Shown here piece after piece: positions 5,686-7,851 of a stretch of 7,851 nt of DNA. A program made the translations under genes and the position numbers. The number at the start of each line of letters is the position of its first letter. Positions within the stretch are counted from its first letter, which is position 1. This stretch comes from Methanolinea sp. (lineage in GTDB: Archaea > Halobacteriota > Methanomicrobia > Methanomicrobiales > Methanospirillaceae). The notes under the pieces were generated by a model, which saw nothing but the letters and a program-made list of their open reading frames with translations, had not been told where the DNA came from and made no database searches. The stretch lies in contig DUGV01000198.1 in NCBI GenBank assembly GCA_013331225.1, forward strand, positions 4,722 through 12,572. Direction: 5' to 3'.

Positions 5686-6267
5686 ATGGCCAGAACAAAA
5701 GGATACCCTGAAGCACTCGAGAAGAAACTCGCCGACACCCGTCTTTTCGAAGACGAGCGGCATCCAGAGTTTACCAAGACAGTAGAGAAGATCTCGATGA
5801 CCATCCCGCACATGTGCTACCAGTGCGGGACCTGCACCGCGTCCTGCCCGTCCGCACCACGCAGTTCCTACCGGATCCGCAAGTTCGTCAGGAGAGCGCT
5901 CCTCGGCCTCGAAGACGAAGCCCTGACCGACCCGGACCTGTGGCTGTGCACCACCTGCTACAGCTGCACCGACAGATGCCCGAGGGACATCGCCCCGACC
6001 GATGTGATCATGGCAATGCGGAATCTCGCCTTCAAGAGAGACATCGTCCCGGTCAATTTCCTCAAGACCGTGCAGGCCATCTATACCACCGGCCACGGTG
6101 TCCCCAACAACGACGTGAACAGGGCAGCCCGCAAGAAACTGGGGTTACCCGCCGATCCGCCGACCACGCACGGCTTCCCGAAATACGTGAAAGGCATCCA
6201 GCATATCCTGGATTATTTCGAACTGAAGAAGAATGCAGACCGCATTGTAAAGGAAAGGGAGGGGTGA
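5686..6267 (+). CDS. hdrC: CoB-CoM heterodisulfide reductase subunit C
   Basis: 193 residues, near the usual HdrC length (about 185-190). Two 4Fe-4S motifs, CYQCGTCTASCP (Cys44/47/50/54) and CTTCYSCTDRCPRDI (Cys88/91/94/98), are followed by a helical C-terminal half ending in a Lys/Glu-rich tail. HdrC passes electrons from HdrA to the HdrB active site, where CoM-S-S-CoB is reduced. No membrane segments are visible, so this is the soluble HdrABC type and not HdrDE. It starts 9 nt after the fwdF stop; the TGAGGG at that junction combines the fwdF stop codon with the likely ribosome binding site. It ends 6 nt before hdrB, so co-translation is likely. Confidence 0.95.
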   Translation: MARTKGYPEALEKKLADTRLFEDERHPEFTKTVEKISMTIPHMCYQCGTCTASCPSAPRSSYRIRKFVRRALLGLEDEALTDPDLWLCTTCYSCTDRCPRDIAPTDVIMAMRNLAFKRDIVPVNFLKTVQAIYTTGHGVPNNDVNRAARKKLGLPADPPTTHGFPKYVKGIQHILDYFELKKNADRIVKEREG

Positions 6268-6273
6268 GTATCC

Positions 6274-7164
6274 ATGCGTGAATATGCATTTTTCCTTGGC
6301 TGTATCGCTCCGAACCGTTATCCCGGGGCCGAGTCGGCATCCTATAAGACGGCGGAGAAGCTTGGCATCAAGCTCCTTGACCTTGAAGGAGCCAGTTGCT
6401 GTCCCGCACCGGGTGCATTCGGATCGATCGATCTGAACGTCTGGTACGCAATGGCTGCCCGAAACCTGGTCATCGCGGAGCAGATGAAGAAAGACATTGC
6501 CCTCATCTGCAACGGATGCTACAAGTCCATCTGGGAGGTCAATCACAAGCTTAAGCACCACAAAGAGCTCCGTGAGGGAGTAAACGAGGTGCTGAAGGGC
6601 ATCGACATGGAGTTCAAGGGGACCATCGATGTGTGGCACCTCGCAGAGCTCTTTTATGACCCGGAAATCGTGGGATGCGACAAGATCCGTGACAGCGTCA
6701 AGGTGCCGCTGACCGGGACCCGCATCGCGGTCCACTATGGCTGCCACCTGATGAAGCCCAAGAAGGAGCGGCACTTCGGTTCCACCGAGCACCCCTGGTG
6801 GATAGAAGAGATGGTCGCAGCCCTCGGCGCAGAACCGGTGGACTACCGGAACAAGATGCTCTGCTGCGGAGCGGGCGGCGGTGTACGCGGCTATGACCTG
6901 GTCCACTCGATCGATATCACGAACGAGAAGATGATCAACTTAAAGGAGGCAAAGGTAGACGCCCTCACCGAGGTCTGCCCGTTCTGCCAGCTCCAGTTTG
7001 ACCGCGGCCAGATCGAGATGGAGGAGAAGTTCGGCGTGCGTTGGGGCCTGCCGGTGCTTCACTACTGTGAATTGCTGGGCCTTGCCCAGGGAATGACCCC
7101 GCAGGAGCTTGCGCTCGACCTCCATGCCGTCAGCTGCGAGCCGTTCCTGCAGAAGGTGCTTTAA
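6274..7164 (+). CDS. hdrB: CoB-CoM heterodisulfide reductase subunit B (catalytic)
   Basis: 296 residues with two cysteine-rich CCG domains. The first uses Cys10, Cys42-43, Cys79 and Cys82 and the second Cys157, Cys197-198, Cys235 and Cys238, both fitting the CX31-39CCX35-36CXXC pattern that holds the noncubane 4Fe-4S clusters of HdrB. These clusters reductively cleave CoM-S-S-CoB. Recognisable segments are the N-terminal FFLGCIAPNRYPG, SCCPAPGAFGS, VHYGCHLMKPK and MLCCGAGGG. All ten ligand cysteines are present, so the enzyme should be active. A GGGGTGA ribosome binding site overlaps the hdrC stop, six nt before ATG 6274. The gene is followed closely by hdrA, with a 15-nt gap. Confidence 0.96.
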   Translation: MREYAFFLGCIAPNRYPGAESASYKTAEKLGIKLLDLEGASCCPAPGAFGSIDLNVWYAMAARNLVIAEQMKKDIALICNGCYKSIWEVNHKLKHHKELREGVNEVLKGIDMEFKGTIDVWHLAELFYDPEIVGCDKIRDSVKVPLTGTRIAVHYGCHLMKPKKERHFGSTEHPWWIEEMVAALGAEPVDYRNKMLCCGAGGGVRGYDLVHSIDITNEKMINLKEAKVDALTEVCPFCQLQFDRGQIEMEEKFGVRWGLPVLHYCELLGLAQGMTPQELALDLHAVSCEPFLQKVL

Positions 7165-7179
7165 AGGGAGGTTTGAAGA

Positions 7180-7851
7180 ATGGCTGAGAAAAAGACCAAG
7201 AAAGAGCCCGCTGCAAAGAAAGAGACCAAGAAAGCCGCGGCAAAGGCAACCGCACCGGCACCTGCAGCCCCCGCAGCCTCCCCAGAGAAAGCGCTGGGCA
7301 AGGGCGCCCGCATCGGCGTCTACATCTGCCACTGCGGGACGAATATCGCCGGATCCGTAGACATCCCCGCTGTCCAGGAATATGCAAAGACGCTCCCGAA
7401 CGTGGCACACGTAGACAACTACCAGTACATGTGTTCCACACCGGGTCAGAAGAAGATCGAGGATGACATCAAGGAACACAAGCTTACCGGCATAGTGGTG
7501 GCTGCCTGTTCCCCGCGTCTTCACGAGCCTACATTCAGGACCGCGACCAAGACCGGAGGGCTGAACCCGTTCCGCTTCGAGATGGCCAACATCCGCGAGC
7601 AGGGCTCCTGGGTGCACATGCATGACCGCGAGGGGGCCACGAGCAAGGCGCAGGACGCAATCCGCATCGCCGTCGCGAAGGCATCGCTCCTGCAGGACCT
7701 GATCCCCAAAAGCGTCCCTGTCGAGAAGGCAGCCATGGTGGTCGGCGCCGGAGTCGCCGGCATGCAGGCTGCACTCGACCTTGCGAATGCCGGGATTAAG
7801 ACATATCTTATCGAGAAGAACCCCACCATCGGCGGGCGCATGTCCCAGCTC
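7180..7851 (+). CDS. hdrA: CoB-CoM heterodisulfide reductase subunit A (partial, runs off right edge), with a Lys/Ala/Pro N-terminal tail
   Basis: 224 codons are visible from ATG 7180, preceded by a strong GGGAGGT site. HdrA is the flavin subunit that splits electron pairs between ferredoxin and the heterodisulfide. Residues 44-180 match the HdrA N-terminal domain ([13 protein letters not shown], with Cys50, 52, 85 and 110 as candidate cluster ligands; [22 protein letters not shown]). The FAD dinucleotide-binding start is [17 protein letters not shown] (186-202) followed by [15 protein letters not shown]. Residues 2-42 form an extra low-complexity tail rich in Lys, Ala and Pro; Methanothermobacter HdrA, as remembered, begins close to the RIGVY strand. 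No other ATG lies between the first codon and that strand, so the tail appears to be translated. The remaining ferredoxin and thioredoxin-reductase-like parts lie beyond the window. Identity is secure. Confidence 0.95.
   Translation, partial: MAEKKTKKEPAAKKETKKAAAKATAPAPAAPAASPEKALGKGARIGVYICHCGTNIAGSVDIPAVQEYAKTLPNVAHVDNYQYMCSTPGQKKIEDDIKEHKLTGIVVAACSPRLHEPTFRTATKTGGLNPFRFEMANIREQGSWVHMHDREGATSKAQDAIRIAVAKASLLQDLIPKSVPVEKAAMVVGAGVAGMQAALDLANAGIKTYLIEKNPTIGGRMSQL

Noticed and set aside
5101..6096. Minus-strand open frame of 331 codons opposite fwdF and hdrC
   Set aside because: A shadow caused by GC-rich codon structure; the cysteine motifs on the plus strand are unambiguous.

Overview
The window reads as high-GC methanogen chromosome, most likely a hydrogenotrophic archaeon of the order Methanomicrobiales. 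This rests on marker genes: formylmethanofuran:tetrahydromethanopterin formyltransferase (ftr), the Fwd ferredoxin subunits, heterodisulfide reductase hdrCBA and methanogenesis marker protein 11. It also fits archaeal TATA-type promoters, oligo-T ends and strong GGAGG/GGTG ribosome binding sites. The genus cannot be read from the sequence.

Left part (1-2629, minus strand): three genes transcribed leftwards with overlapping ends. The first is methanogenesis marker 11 (a DDTD-motif protein related to TiaS). The second is a CxxxCxxC radical SAM enzyme with a C-terminal CxxCxxC. The third is an indolepyruvate ferredoxin oxidoreductase alpha-like (IorA-like) protein cut by the left edge. The junctions overlap by 7 nt and 4 nt, so they look translationally coupled. 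The joint function is unknown, and this is the best candidate for an undescribed pathway here. A 275-bp gap (2630-2904) precedes mmp11. It holds an oligo-T tract that can end ftr transcription and that merges into a TATA-like box for mmp11, followed by a leader with alternative hairpins.

Middle (2905-4211): ftr on the minus strand, then a 422-bp AT-rich divergent promoter region. The two opposing promoters share a GTTA(A)CCATTG element placed 12-13 nt from the start of each TATA-like box. The ftr Shine-Dalgarno sequence sits in one arm of a perfect hairpin. A second perfect hairpin lies in the leader of the rightward operon.

Right part (4212-7851, plus strand): a compact operon fwdG-fwdF-hdrC-hdrB-hdrA, the last cut by the right edge. 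It encodes the iron-sulfur relay that takes low-potential electrons from flavin-based bifurcation at HdrA through polyferredoxin FwdF (eight 4Fe-4S motifs) and FwdG (two motifs) to CO2 reduction. It also encodes the CoM-S-S-CoB reducing module HdrBC. Ftr, divergently encoded, carries the formyl group made by Fwd to tetrahydromethanopterin. The right half therefore links the first steps of methanogenesis with the last one. No tRNA, rRNA, CRISPR array, insertion sequence or other mobile element was seen.
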